Shown in pieces: positions 1 through 11,422 of a DNA stretch of 64,000 bases (the first letter of the stretch is position 1; every line of letters starts with the position of its first letter). Under the pieces are notes generated by a model. The model did no database searches. It saw nothing but the letters and a program-made list of their open reading frames with translations, and was not told the DNA's origin. A program made the position numbers and the translations under genes. The stretch is from positions 540,563,467 through 540,627,466 of the forward strand of contig OX422213.1 in NCBI GenBank assembly GCA_949130495.1, in the 5' to 3' direction. Source of the stretch: Sambucus nigra. Its lineage: Eukaryota > Streptophyta > Magnoliopsida > Dipsacales > Adoxaceae.

Positions 1-720
1 CCATTTTCCCAGTCTTACTCTGTAGAAATTCCTCGATTCTTGCATCTCCCCACCCAAGGAAACGTTTACCTCTAAATTAACACTACGCGACATTATTACC
101 ATTTTCATTGACCGTCCAAGCAGAATTCCTCAGAAGAGCTAACAATTCTTCTTGTATGTAAATTCTCCCATTAATATCCTCTTCTCCATTTCACCTACTT
201 CACCCGGTGTAAGGTTCGCTACATAATTAAATTTCTCCTCACAAAGTGAGCTCTGTCTGACCCTTTTGTGTGAGTTCAGAATAATATTCACCTTTCACCC
301 TGAACATCTGATGAAGGAACTTATGGTCAAACCATACGTGTACGCCTTCTCTCGACGTCACAATTCACTTTTAAGTGTGGTGATTGTCTCTCACCATTGA
401 AACTCCGCTCTTATGAGCCAAGAAAAATTTTCCTCAAATTTTCATTTTCTATTGGCCATACCCCGACATATGTCCAAGCCTTTGGATATATTACGTTCGT
501 TTGGCTAGCACACGCCATCTCCGCATTTCGAGTATTTCCACTGCTGGTTCTCTTCAATGTTTCACCTAACTCTTTCTCTCCCATTCCAACCCTTTTGGGA
601 GAGTCTCATTTGACCCCACTTTCTACTATAGTTGTTCCTGGAAGTCACAAGTCTCACCTTGGCCGTCTGTACCATCCTAGACTTCCGTGCCATAATATGG
701 GTGACTTTAACTAGAGTCTT
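1..720 (-). pseudogene. gag: decayed Ty3/gypsy gag, element A (cut by window edge)
   Basis: Reading the minus strand leftwards from the LTR at 993 gives a broken gag. The clearest stretch, around 380-180, reads DHKF..MFRVKGEYYSELTQKGQTEL, then after one stop EEKFNYVANLTPGEVGEMEKR. This fits the retrotransposon gag pattern of a K-x-EF-x-EL-x-QG block followed by a KF-x-L-x-(Y/F)-x-P block. Gag would form the virus-like particle that packages element RNA. Stop codons and frame changes occur throughout, so it is not functional. A plus-strand open frame at 397-714 is a shadow. Pol would lie to the left of the window. Family is inferred from the short match plus the adjoining PBS and LTR. Confidence 0.5.
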
Positions 721-975
721 ACTTCTTTACTAACTTAAATAACCTCAACTGATCTTTTGCCTCCTGTTGTTCGCCCAACTGTTTTCGCCTGACGTACTAC
801 ATTGTTCGGCGCACGAACACACCCGATTGTAAATAAGATTCACTATTATTACATCATAGCAGGAGAACGAAATCTTACCAAAGAAATCAACAATCCTAAA
901 CATAGGGCTCTATATCAAAGAAAGCTACACTGGAAGCATAATAAGCCGCACAGATCCTAAAGGACACTAGAACTT

Positions 976-990
976 GATGCTCCGATACCA
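976..990 (-). promoter_or_regulatory. primer-binding site (tRNA-Met type), element A
   Basis: Minus strand reads TGGTATCGGAGCATC, one mismatch from the TGGTATCAGAGC complement of plant initiator tRNA-Met. It lies 2 nt from the CA end of the LTR, where a minus-strand DNA primer site belongs. This fixes the element's orientation. Confidence 0.8.
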
Positions 991-992
991 CC

Positions 993-3900
993 TGTAACAC
1001 CCCGTCTAATTAAATACCTGGTAGCCACTCCTTTATTAAACTAATACAGAATATCAAGTTGGTTCAATCTTAGCATCACTGTCAAAAAACATTTAATCAA
1101 TTACTAGCCACCTAATATTTAAAAAGAGAGGTGTCAAATTTTATTAATTATGTTAACAAATAAACAATAATTTATTTATAAACAATCAATCGCATATAAA
1201 ATCTCAACGAGATGAAATCAAATAAGTCTGGAGTAAACACTCCAATAATAAAGATGCTAGAGTAAATAATGTCCCAATACAAGAGTCTGAATAAATAATA
1301 AACCGAAAACTGAAAGCAACTACAACCTCTCAATAACATGGGTAGCATTCCCTAACTTGTACAAATGACTCTGAAGGAATCAAGGATAAAATGAGAGCGT
1401 CTACTACCAAGATCCTGTAACTTCCACAGCAGCTACAGCACGTCATCAGAATGGAACTCCTATGCTTGGCGTCCCTGTGGCTGGGCAACTAAAATGTTTT
1501 TACAAAACAAAAATTTATTTGGAGGAAAACGGGTCAGAGCCCGATGTGAAAACAGTTTAAAAGTTTAGCAAGTGTTTAAATTACAATTAAACAACACTTA
1601 TTATAAACACGTTATTTCCGTACTCTCACATGAGTTTCTTACCTCTCAACTACTGTGCACACCTAACGTATGCTTTTAACCGATCTTAGTTATGCCACTA
1701 TCTAACTAGTTTGTATCACTCATGCCTTCGCATTCTAACATAGAGTATCTACACGTAACCCCCAAATAAGCCATATTTATAGCCCATGTTCACATTCATT
1801 AAATTACTTATCTCAAGTATTAATTAAATTCTCATTCTTAACCCATTCAAATATCTTAGTTATTCACATCTACTAAGCAACAATGAACCAGTCACAAGTA
1901 CATAAGTATATCACTCTCAGTACTTAAATACATATATGGAACCCCTAGGCTAAGCTGAGGTGCACGCATACTCTGCTATCAAATCTATGTACATCACGTA
2001 CGTAAGGATCACGTGTTCCGAATCACTCAGGAACCGTCTAAATACAAATTACACATATTGGAGGTGAACATAGTTCACATACCCATGAGTCACGCACATA
2101 CCTACACTCCCATGGTCAGCTGACTTATCATCTCACCAATAAGTCATTCACAGCCCTATGTCCTTAACGTACCAGTCTAAATCCCCTCGAAGGCACACAA
2201 GGATAAGAGGGTCCTTTTCCAAAATATAACTAACCTCCCATGATAGCAAGTATGGTAGGTATGTCATACACATAAGAAATCCGTACACTAGGCATTCACA
2301 CAACCTAAGTAATCATATTACTATATAAATATTCACACATTTCATCTAGTAATGACTCGTACGTAGCAAATTTATCCCGAACATAATACGTAATATATTT
2401 TCAGCTTGATAACTCTCTTGTTATATCAATTTGAGTACTTAAACCTATCTCAAAAGGTTACTAGGTTTCTTATTAATTTTCGATATTATCTCAACACTTA
2501 AAGTCACTCCGTTCCCGCCCTTAACCTTACATCATCATAAATTTCCATTATAGTTTCAATTCTAACGCTTTCTAATCGTACCTCACTCGGTAGACCCTCG
2601 TAAGCAATAGCAATCAATTCCGTAAGTTTTAACATTATCCGATAATAACTAAGACCCTACTGACTTTATCTAAGTCCCATAATATTATATTAATGACCCT
2701 AATAACCAACATCGGCTTTGCAATAATCATTAAACCTTAAAGAGAAACAATTATAAAAAATCATAAGGGTCGATCGATCGAAGAAAAGGGGTCGATCGAT
2801 CGATGGATGGATCGATCGACATTCTTGAGTTGATCGATCGATCAAGCAGGTATCAGCCCAGAATTTCTTAACAGTTACGGGTTCTCCTCTTTTTACACCT
2901 CAAATTATTCATCCTAACGTCCAAAACTCACAACTAAGTATACTAATTATCATACTAACATGTTTACATCATTCCCCACGTTTTAGAATCATCAAAACAA
3001 CATAGAACGTAAGTTTCTTGGATCAAAATACCTAATTTTCATATAAAACCCCTAGTTTTCCTACTTCTTCAAGAACATCACATAATTCAATGAAATATCA
3101 TAATTCTATACCCATAAATCATAAATTCGTGGTTGTTATCATGTCCAACATTAAACTACATGTAAGACCTACCCAAATTATGATTTAAACCTTTCAAATG
3201 CATTCAATTTTCATTATTTATGATAAATCTTCAATTCTATAATAACATGTAAAATATATGCTTTGAATCTTTGCAAGATAAATCACTTGCCTGAAAATAC
3301 CGATTCTGATCCGTTGACGACGTTATTGGTTATTTCCCCCTCTCTTTCCGGTCACAAATCCGGTGGTGGTGGTGTTGTGTGGTGGTTATGGCCATGGAAT
3401 CCCTTGGAACTTCTCCTCTCTTATTCTCTAAATGCTATTATGATTTTTGGTTGTGAAAACCCTAAGGGACTCAAGTGTTGGCTGATAAAAACTAACTTAA
3501 ATTCGTGGATCACTATTCACCCAAAAATAGGAATGACTAAAATATCCTCCCGGGTTGCCGGTCATGCCTAAAAATGCCCCGGGACCCAAACTAAACCCCT
3601 AGTATTTTCTGACTATCTTGAACAATCCGAACACGTTGGTGCACCCAAAAAGCTCATACGGATGACATAAAAATAAAATACTTTTAAATCCATTAAATTG
3701 GATCCTGACACGACTGACACGCGCGTCCCAACTAAATTACCGAAACTGCCGTATTTTTAACTCATGATATTTTTAATAAATTCAATGATTACATATTACC
3801 ATAATCACTCAGTAATATTCAACAACATATTAATAACCAAATACTAACTCTCGTCTCGCTAGCATTTAAATTCGAAGTAATTTTCCAATTAATTAATTTT

Positions 3901-4001
3901 CCACTTAATTATCCCAAATTAATTTAATAAATATCATAATTAAAAACAATTCCATTTTATTAACCTCATAATTAAAAGGCATAAAAATACGGGGTATTAC
4001 A
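993..4001 (-). mobile_element. 5' LTR of element A (Ty3/gypsy, Tekay/Del-like)
   Basis: A 3009 bp unit starting TGTAACACCCC and ending GGGGTATTACA on the plus strand, so on the coding (minus) strand it runs TGTAATACCCCG to GGGGTGTTACA. The TG...CA ends, the long length and the adjoining tRNA-Met primer site identify an LTR. The TGTAAYACCCC start is common in plant chromovirus LTRs. It contains a GATC-rich block at 2769-2850. It lies inside the antisense ORF of the neighbouring Tat element, whose sequence resumes at 4002. The partner LTR is outside the window, so no TSD can be read. Three kilobases without a gene are explained by this unit. Confidence 0.8.
2769..2850. repeat. GATC-rich short repeat block in LTR A
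   Basis: Four runs of GATCGATC-type sequence separated by short spacers (two read GGTCGATCGATCGA, one has GATGGATGGATC). Every run is self-complementary, so the block can fold on itself. A similar block occurs in the LTRs of element D. Confidence 0.8.
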
Positions 4002-5143
4002 TTACCTTTCCCCCAAACCCTCTATTTCTTCAATTTTGTCAATATTTCAATGTAGATCCTGCTATAATATCCCTAAACACGTGGAGAGTGGTAAATGGGG
4101 TACATTGGTTGAATGAGATTTATGAGACATATATTGGGATACTTGAGTTGATGTTTTGTTACAAATGGGGAACTATTGGATAGAGCACTTACTATTTGAA
4201 GACTAGGCAAGCCAATAGGGCTTTAGTAGTTAATATGCAAGATTCCATTAAAGATTATTGGGATTATGGTGTTGTTTTCAAGAAATGACAGTATGCCCCC
4301 TTCTTGTGGGGGTATCCTACAATGGACCCAGGTGCCCCCCAAAAGGATGTGGCATAGGTTTAAATTTTCTCTTAATTTTATTCCCTTTTTATCATTTATT
4401 TGCAGACTTTTCGACTAACTTTCTTGCTTTGTATTCTTTGCAGAGGAGAGTAAGAAAAAGTGTCCTAATGAGGGAGAAGTCAAACTTACATAGATAAAAT
4501 TTCCGTGGGGTTTTAACGACAGAGTTTGAGAAGAACACCCAAGAGCTGCTTCAATACTATTGGAGCACAAGAGCTCAATTACATTTTTTATTACTCGACC
4601 ATCACTTGCACTGCCCCAGGTTGCCATCAACTTAGAAGAGGAACCTGTATTCATTTTTTCGACAGTAGAATTAGCTGGAGTTGAATTCATCTAAGGAGGA
4701 ACTTCTTCTTCCTTTGAGTATTTGTATATCACTACCATCCCGACACCCCCTTCAATCGATATGGTGAAGGGAAAGATACCCAACTTGCTAAACAAGTCCT
4801 CTCCTCCAGCTACCAAGAAAACTAACCATGCCGAGAATAAATCTCTAGCCAATGATAAAAGACCACTAGTTTTGAACACTAAAGAAACCATAATTGAAGA
4901 GTCTCAATATAAGAGGTTACATAAAGGCTTTCCTAGCCAGCAAGAGTAGGCCAAAAAATCTTCTGAGTTGGCCAAAGCTGTTAAGGTGACAAAAAAATCT
5001 TCTGTCGATCAGGCAGAATTGAAAATGCGTCTGTTATCATCAATGCTGGACTAGCCATGGAGTTAATAAAAGTTGGGACTCTGCCTGCATCGCCCTTGAC
5101 TATAACCCGTTTAACTGAGAGGGTTGCTCACAATTTATCTTTG

Positions 5144-5222
5144 GTAAGTTTCCTTAACTTTTCTGTGAGTAGACCGTAACTTTAAATGTTTTTCTTTTAA
5201 TAACTCTTTCATTTCCTTGCAG
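5144..5222 (+). other. probable spliceosomal intron in the Tat-1 antisense ORF
   Basis: Donor TTTG|GTAAGTTT and acceptor TTTCCTTGCAG flank 79 T-rich bases. Both sites match plant consensus closely. The flanking sequence is coding-like on both sides (RLTERVAHNLSL before, FLVDFNQIMDKDDQ after). Confidence 0.6.
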
Positions 5223-6578
5223 TTCTTGGTCGACTTTAACCAAATAATGGATAAGGATGACCAAATAAGATCCTCCTCCTCTGCTTATGTTGAGGAGGCT
5301 TTAGGTGGCTTAAGTAAATCCTTATAATCCTCCCGTGAAGCTCTGGGGAGAGAAAAACAAGCCTGTCAAGATAAATTCAAGGTTGTCGAGGACAAGGCAA
5401 TAGTAGTAAAGGACGCCCAAAAAACTAATGTTAATGAGTTAACTGAGGCTAAATTAATAATTGCTGAAGCTGAGCGTCGGGCAAAAATTTGTGAGGAAAA
5501 TGTGTTGTTTTGACTAATGATAACTCCGTCCTAAAGGCCAAGGGAAAAAATAACAAGGAGGAGTCAAAAAATAAAGGATAGGAGAAATCATTTGCCACAG
5601 CAACCATCAAAATTGATTACGCCAAAAAGCAGTCCTTCAAGGAAGTTTGGTCTGAAGCCTAAAGGAATTTGCTACTCCAGCAGACTCTGAACTTTTTCAG
5701 AGACATGACCCAGGAACTCCTCCCAATATAGATGAGAACTTTAAAGATGAAGATGAGGGTTCTGGGGAGTCTTCAATGATTCCTGGTGAGACCACCAACC
5801 TACCTGATGCTGACCAAGATGAGGCCAAGGAGAAGGTGTGTAACTCCTTTTAGTTAATTTATTTTGTCCCTTTTTAATGTATTTTTCATTTATTTTTCGT
5901 TCTTTCTGATGTACCCCACTCTATAACCATGATATTATCAATGAAAGGACATTTTTTGCTCAGTTGCTTCCAACTTACAGTGATGTTTATTTCTTATTAA
6001 TTGTTATTTTCTATGTTATTTATTTTTCTTGATTTTCCCTATAAACTTATACTTGTAACTTTCCAGTTTAATGCCAGAAAGAAAGTCATAGTATCTGCTG
6101 AATTCGACCTGCTCAGACAGTGTAAAAATATTCTTGAGGCTAGCCATGTCCTCTTGATCGAGGAAGACTTGATAGGGTTGCTCGACTCAGATGTCTCCGA
6201 CCAAGCGAAGGAGTCTTACATTCATCTTCACTGCCTTTTGGACAGAGCTGTAGAAAATAATGCTAGTTATTATGAAATGATTGAGCAAATGTAGTAAGAT
6301 CATCAAGGCACTACTTCATTCTGGCTATGAGGCTAAGTATAAGGTCTTGAGTGAGGGTTGGGGATTTAATAAGAAATTATAAGATATAAATTCTGGCTTG
6401 AATAAGAAGGAATTAGCCTTGAACCAAGAAGGAGAGTGCCCGATCAATTACTGCTATATTGGAGAAGGAAAATAATGCATTGAGGAATGAACTTGACAGT
6501 TTGAGGAAATTGACCACCACTGGTCCAGATGAAGGGGTATAATTTTTTAAGACGAAAAATGCTAGGCTGCTGAAAGAG

Positions 6579-7085
6579 TTGGAGGCCTTGCAGAAGAAGA
6601 AAACTAAGCCAGTACAACCTTCAAGGCAAAGCATAATTGTTAGGCTAACTATCGATAAAGAAAGAACTAAGAAAATCCTGGCTGGCCAAGCTGCTAAGCT
6701 CAAAGAGAAGGATAAGGCCATCAAAAAGCTTCAAGATAACGTGGACTGGCTTACCTTCAGTCTTAATAAACAACCCAAAGCCGTTTGGATGGATGGGTAT
6801 GATGAAGCCCTGACTTACTTGGATAAGTACATGGAGCAGGCCAGGAATGAGGGCTATAAATGGGGTTGGATGAATCTGCTTGTTCTGGTGAAGATACCCA
6901 AGGATAATAAACTGTGGTACTGGCACGACCCGAGACTGTTGGATTATCCCAATCCTCCCATCTCTATTGATGTCAATTTGATTCCTCCTAATGCCATCCC
7001 TCAGGGATTGATTAGAAAATACATTAGAGATTTCGATCTGGAAGGTGAAGTGGAGCACGTTCATCCCCAGCATCTACTTGACTAG
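6579..7085 (+). pseudogene. C-terminal segment of the Tat-1 antisense ORF (168 codons open)
   Basis: Longest uninterrupted piece of the antisense ORF. Residues 1-60 are lysine- and glutamine-rich with heptad-like spacing (coiled coil likely); residues 70-168 are mixed, with WMDGYDEALTYLDKYMEQA and a proline-rich tail (YPNPPISIDVNLIPPN). The first ATG shown is probably internal, because coding character continues upstream with frame breaks at 6300-6550. It ends at TAG 7084-7086. I do not recognise this half. It is a piece of the transposon ORF rather than a host gene, judging by its position between the Tat-1 tandem repeat and the LTR-A breakpoint. Confidence 0.5.
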
Positions 7086-7190
7086 TCGAGCAGCAACAAG
7101 AGTACTAGGAGGAGGGATTTTAGATCTATCAATCATCCAAGCACCCTTGATGAAACTCCCGTTGGGATGAGCAAGGGTGATTGAAAGCGT

Positions 7191-7635
7191 CTAATATAAT
7201 AAATTTGTACCTAGTGTTTTGTTGATGTTCGCTTTGTAATTATTATTTATTGGAGTGAACTGAAATTATTCGGGACACTTTACCTTCTTTATTTAAGCTT
7301 GTGGTTGCTATTAATCTTATTACCGACTAGGTAATATGTATAATGACTTGTTAATGGGCCTATTAATTAAATGTCTTGCCTAAATGTTAAATGTTTGATT
7401 CGTGATCGAATTTGATTGTAATGCCTTAGATTCTACTAATGTTGTTCCTAGATGAAACTGTAAATAATTTTGTTGAAATAAGTTGTAGCATTAGTTATCA
7501 GTGGAGACCAAGTGTATTAGGAATGTATTAGTTATCCTTGTGTTTTAACCTAGTCGGGTAAAACCTCTTGTGTTTGACTTTGAGACTTACATGAGGTTTT
7601 ACTAACTTTTTGTTCGTGATTTATCGAAGATGAAA
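7191..7635. other. 3' flank of the Tat-1 antisense ORF, no gene seen
   Basis: AT-rich sequence after the antisense ORF stop. No ORF, RNA gene or clear repeat was found. It probably holds the ORF's polyadenylation region (AATAAATTTGT around 7199). Confidence 0.3.
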
Positions 7636-7885
7636 TCATACATAAAGTTGTTAAAAAAACTTTTCTGAAGTTGAAAAAGTTTAGAAAAGAACTTTTCATA
7701 AGTTAGAAAAGTTTAGAAAATAACTTTTATGAAGTTCGAAAAGTTTATAAAAGAACTTTTTTTAAGTTGGAAAAGTTCGAATTAAAATAACTTTTTTAAA
7801 GTCGAAAAAGTTTAGAAAGTAACTAAATAACTTTTGGAGAAGTTTGAACTAAAATAACTTTTTTAAAGTTGGAAAAGTAATTAAA
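7636..7885. repeat. degenerate short tandem repeat, AACTTTT...AGTT...AAAAGTTTAGAAAA unit
   Basis: Roughly 40 bp units built of AACTTTT, (T)GAAGTTGGAAAAGTT and AGAAAA repeat about six times with small indels. The block lies between the antisense ORF and the integrase of Tat-1. Hypervariable tandem repeats near the 3' end are known in Tat/Ogre elements. Confidence 0.7.
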
Positions 7886-8009
7886 ATTTAACCTTTAATT
7901 GAAGGAGGTACCACACCATACTCCGAAAAATAAAACACAAAAAGGAGGTATAATGGAGGGAAACATGCAATTTCATTAACTTAAATAAATTATTACATTG
8001 AAAAAAAAT

Positions 8010-9195
8010 TATTGATAATATTTGCGAATATGGTCGGAGTTTCATGGGTTCTTAAACTCTTTGGCTTTCAATGTTTCTGGGAGATATGTTCCTGGTTGGA
8101 TTTCTGCCCGGATACGATAAGGACCATGCCAGTTGGCCTCCATCTTATTATTTTTTTGAATCACCTTCTTCAGTACAAGATCTCGCTGATTCAAATTGGT
8201 CGGCTTGTCTCTCCGATTATAGAACCTAGTTGTTCTTTATTGATAGGCAGCCATCCAAATTGGAGCTTCTCCTTTGACTTCTTTAACCATGTACAGATCT
8301 GGTCGCCTCATTAGATCACTTTTGGGGGAATCAAAATTTTGCACCCTGTGAGTTGGCAAACCTATTTCAGTTGGTACCATCGCCTCACTATCGAAAACAA
8401 GCATATATGAAGTCTCTCATGTTACCGTTCTCGATGTAGTCCTGTAATCCCAAAGAACGTTGTGCAGTTAATTTATCCAAATTCCCTTAGCATCATCCAA
8501 ATGATTCTTCAATCCATCGATCAAAGTTTTATTAGTGATCTCTGTTTGACCATTGCATTATGGATGTTCAGGTGCTGAATTTAGTTTCTGAATTTTGGAC
8601 CTGATGCAATAATCTTCAAACTCTTCATTATCAAACTGAGTACCATGATCAGTGATAAAAGCATAGGACATTCAATAACGACATATTATATGCTTCCATA
8701 TGAACTGAAAAACTCTTTTATAGGGCATATCGATCAAGGTTTCAGTCTCCACCCATTTAGTGAAGTAATCCACTACGATGACTAAGTACTTGAACCTTCC
8801 TTTAGTGGCCAGCAATGGTCCGACGAAGTCTATTACCTAAATAGAAAAAGGCCAGGGATAAGTAATAACATGGTTTTCTGTGAATAACAACAATACTTTG
8901 GCACTTGTCACACCTCCTGGCTAATGAAACACAATTTGCTTTCATGGTTGGCTAATCGTAGCCTCGCATGGTTATCCTTTGTACCAAAGATCTTCCAGCT
9001 GAGTGGGAACCACATGAACCTTCATGGACCTATATATTAAGATCATCTACTTCAGTCGGATGGACACAACGAAGTAAAGAAACTCCGTAACCCCATTTAT
9101 ATACAATTCCTTTCTTTAGGACGTAGTTGCCTTATATCTCAATTTCCTTGATTCCTTTTAGTCGGCTGGAAACAGCCCTTTTTGAACATAGTCTC
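8010..9195 (-). pseudogene. pol: integrase region of Tat-1 pol
   Basis: Minus-strand translation gives the integrase core: VIDFVGPLLATKGRFKYLVIV then VDYFTKWVETET around 8845-8745, and AFITDHGTQFDNEEFE near 8660-8610, carrying the first two catalytic Asp of the D-D-E triad. The C-terminal region (8360-8030) reads VPTEIGLPTHRVQNF and later QRDLVLKKV..NWHGPYRI, typical of plant Ty3/gypsy integrases. A cysteine pair (CDKCQ, about 8905) marks the zinc-binding N-terminal domain. The frame is interrupted by stops and shifts. The enzyme would insert element DNA into the host genome; this copy cannot. Confidence 0.8.
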
Positions 9196-9208
9196 TAATT
9201 GGATCCAT

Positions 9209-9715
9209 CTAGGAAGGCCCTAACTCTATAGAAAGGATGCCGACTGGGATCTTGCAGGAGAAAGTCTCTACCATAATGGTTCTTTTAAGCTTTATTGGAG
9301 TTACTGAGGCTAACCGAGTAAGAGCATCTTCTCGGGCATTATCCACTCTTGGAATCCGGACCATTTTGAATATAGGAAATAAGGAGATAACTTCCTTGGT
9401 CCTATTCAGGTATCTCACCATTGTTTCTCCTTTAACTCCGTATATCTCAAATACCTAGTGAATAATAAGTTGAGAATCACCATGCATTATCACTTGCTCG
9501 TCACCTAGTGACGAGGCTAGCTCCAGACCAGTAATTAATGTTTTATATTCGGCTTCATTATTTGAGGCTTGAAATTGGAATCTCAGGACATACTCTACGT
9601 CCAAATCTTCTAGAGTATTGAGAATGAGTCGAGCTCCACTACCAGTAATGTATGAAGAGCCATCTTCGAATAATTTCCAAATTAGGACATCATTATTTAA
9701 GTCTTCGTCCACCAA
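9209..9715 (-). pseudogene. pol: second (archaeal-type) RNase H domain of Tat-1
   Basis: Two open stretches (9455-9715 and 9209-9421) together read like the extra RNase H of Tat elements: WKLFEDGSSYITGSGARLIL, then FQASNNEAEYKTLITGLELA, then HGDSQLIIH, ending PRVDNAREDALTRLAS. The EDGS, NEAEY and GDSQL motifs hold the catalytic acidic residues (the usual VDGS is EDGS here). A second RNase H before integrase is a hallmark of the Tat clade. The frame is broken at about 9430-9455, so it is a pseudogene. Confidence 0.8.
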
Positions 9716-10002
9716 ATCTCCATATTTGAAAACCTTCTGGCATTGTTCGACAAGTCGTAGAGCTCTTTCTTGAACAACTGATGATTCCGTTTGGTGAATA
9801 ACCAGCTCTGTGTGCTTTTAAGGTGCGATATCTTTTAGAGAAGTCTGCTCGATAGGCAAACTTAGCTTGCTGGTCATCTCTTCATAAGTGAATTCTGTTA
9901 TGAAATCTGCGACTTCTTTCCCTCTTATTGAGGTTCAAGACATTAGCCTTCCATACTTTTCAGGCTTATGCAAAGCTTGTCACAGAGGTAAGTTAGTGTA
10001 TA
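9716..10002 (-). pseudogene. pol linker between the two RNase H domains, decayed
   Basis: Lies between the RT-linked RNase H and the second RNase H of Tat-1. Minus-strand frames are short and interrupted. It holds no motif I can name, as expected for the linker. Confidence 0.4.
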
Positions 10003-10431
10003 CTACAATGGTATAGGCTTGAAATTATGGTCTCCTTCTTCTAGATTCTTCAATGAGTGCCAATGACAAATTTTGCAAGCGTGGGTACTGATTTTCGCTC
10101 CTCGAAACGCTTTACTTGTGTAATATACTAGCTTTTGAACACCTTCCTTTAATCGAATCAAGGTTGAACTAACAGCGGACTCCGAAATAGTCAAAGGTAA
10201 GTATAATTTCTCGCCCAAAACTGGACAGGAGAGTAGTGAGAGAGATCCCAAGTACTTCTTCAAGTCCAAAAAATCTTTTTTAAATTCGTCATTCCATTCG
10301 AAGTTCTTTTTAAGCACCATGACAAATGGAAGGCATTTATTCGTGGCTCGAGAAACGAAGCAATTTAGAGTTGCTACTCTTCCTATCAAGTTTTGCACAT
10401 CCTTTTTACTAGTCAAGGATTGCATCTCCAA
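10003..10431 (-). pseudogene. pol: RT connection and first RNase H domain of Tat-1
   Basis: 142 open codons: KKDVQNLIGRVATLNCFVSRA and FEWNDEFKKDFLDLKKYL match the thumb/connection of plant Ty3/gypsy reverse transcriptases, and SESAVSSTLIRLKEGVQKLVYYTSKAF matches the start of the linked RNase H. The usual Asp of this RNase H (the D in S-D-x-A or T-D-A-S) is a Glu here (SESAVS). The C-terminal part is truncated by a frame break at 10003. Confidence 0.75.
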
Positions 10432-10479
10432 GTAAAGCCTTTATTTTATCAGGTTTGGATTTAATTCACCTTTGATTCA

Positions 10480-11220
10480 CGATGTACACCAAGAACATAC
10501 CTTTTTGTGCTCCGAATATACATATGGTCGGATTGAGCTTCATTTGATGTTTTTACAGCTGGTCGAATATTTGGGCCAAATCCATAATATGGTCGGTAGC
10601 AAACTTGCTCTTGTTGAGCATATCATCTATGTATACTTCCATGTTCTTACCAATTTGGTCCTCAAAGACTTTGTTTACCAACCTCTGATACGTTCCTCTA
10701 GCATTTTTTAGCCCAAAGGGCATAACATTGCAGCAATAGTTTCCTCGGCTGGTGATGAAAGATGTGCTCTCCTTATCCTTTGGCTTCATCTTAATCTAAT
10801 TATAACCAGAATAAACATCCATGAAGCTAAGTAGCTCATGAACTGCTGTGGCATCTACCAATTGATCAATCCTTAGCAAAGGAAAGTGACCTTTTGGGCA
10901 TGCTTTGTTGAGGTCAGTGAAATCCATGCACATTCGCCATTTATTGTTCTACTTCTTGACCATTACCACGTTGGCCAACTAAGTTGGATATTTAAAATCC
11001 TCTATAAACTGTGTTTTTTTTAGCTTTTACACCTCTTCTTGGATTTCCATATTCTTCTCGGGACTGCAAACTCTGCGCTTCTGCTTGATCGGTCTAGTAT
11101 CTTTATAAATATTAAGTTCGTGGTAGATGAAGTTGGGATCAATCCCTGGCATATCCTCATAACTCTAGGCAGGCACATTCTTCCTATCTCTTAGGAATGT
11201 AATAAATTCTTATTTGAGAG
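10480..11220 (-). pseudogene. pol: reverse transcriptase core of Tat-1
   Basis: Reading right to left: DMPGIDPNFIYHELN and KQKRRVCSPEKNMEIQEEV (11150-11030), WRMCMDFTDLNKACPKGHFPL (about 10940-10880), HELLSFMDVYSGYN followed by a stop and IKM (10840-10790), then NVMPFGLKNARGTYQRLVN and MEVYIDDML (10720-10610). The order and spacing are those of a plant Ty3/gypsy RT and the YIDD catalytic pair is kept. The stop after SGYN replaces the conserved Gln, consistent with CAG or CAA to TAG or TAA. The enzyme would copy element RNA to DNA. Stops and shifts make it non-functional. Confidence 0.85.
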
Positions 11221-11422
11221 ATAGTGTTAGTCTCGAGCCAATCTGAGTGGTTCTTTCTAGTTTATCATCGTCAAGTATAATAGTTTTTATTTTTTACATG
11301 ACTTGTCCTTTCACCAGGTCAGCTAATTCGCAGGGATCCTAAGTATGAATATATAAAGTAGTTGTACCCCTTTGTATCTCTTGTTAGTAGGCTGAGGTAT
11401 ATTAACATTCCCCGACTTCCAT

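Larger units (their letters stand above)
4002..7190 (+). pseudogene. antisense ORF of Tat-1 element, intron-bearing, truncated at its 5' end
   Basis: Plus-strand coding remnant opposite to the Tat-1 pol. Early part (4030-4330) reads like the putative gypsy-type transposon domain (Pfam Transposase_28): TWRVVNGV, then YYLKTRQANRALVVN and DSIKDYWDYGVVF. Later parts are charged and coiled-coil-like (KEKDKAIKKLQDN). Coding segments are separated by plausible introns at about 4358-4443, 5144-5222 and 5836-6066, with GT donors and pyrimidine-rich CAG acceptors. The front end is cut by LTR A at 4001. Several stops and frame changes lie in the exons. The same kind of ORF lies in the same place in Tat-2. 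Function unknown; Tat-lineage elements are known to carry extra ORFs beyond gag-pol. Confidence 0.6.

Noticed and set aside
3263..3571. 102-codon ORF in LTR A
   Set aside because: Lies wholly within an LTR, with a low-complexity Gly run and no family match.
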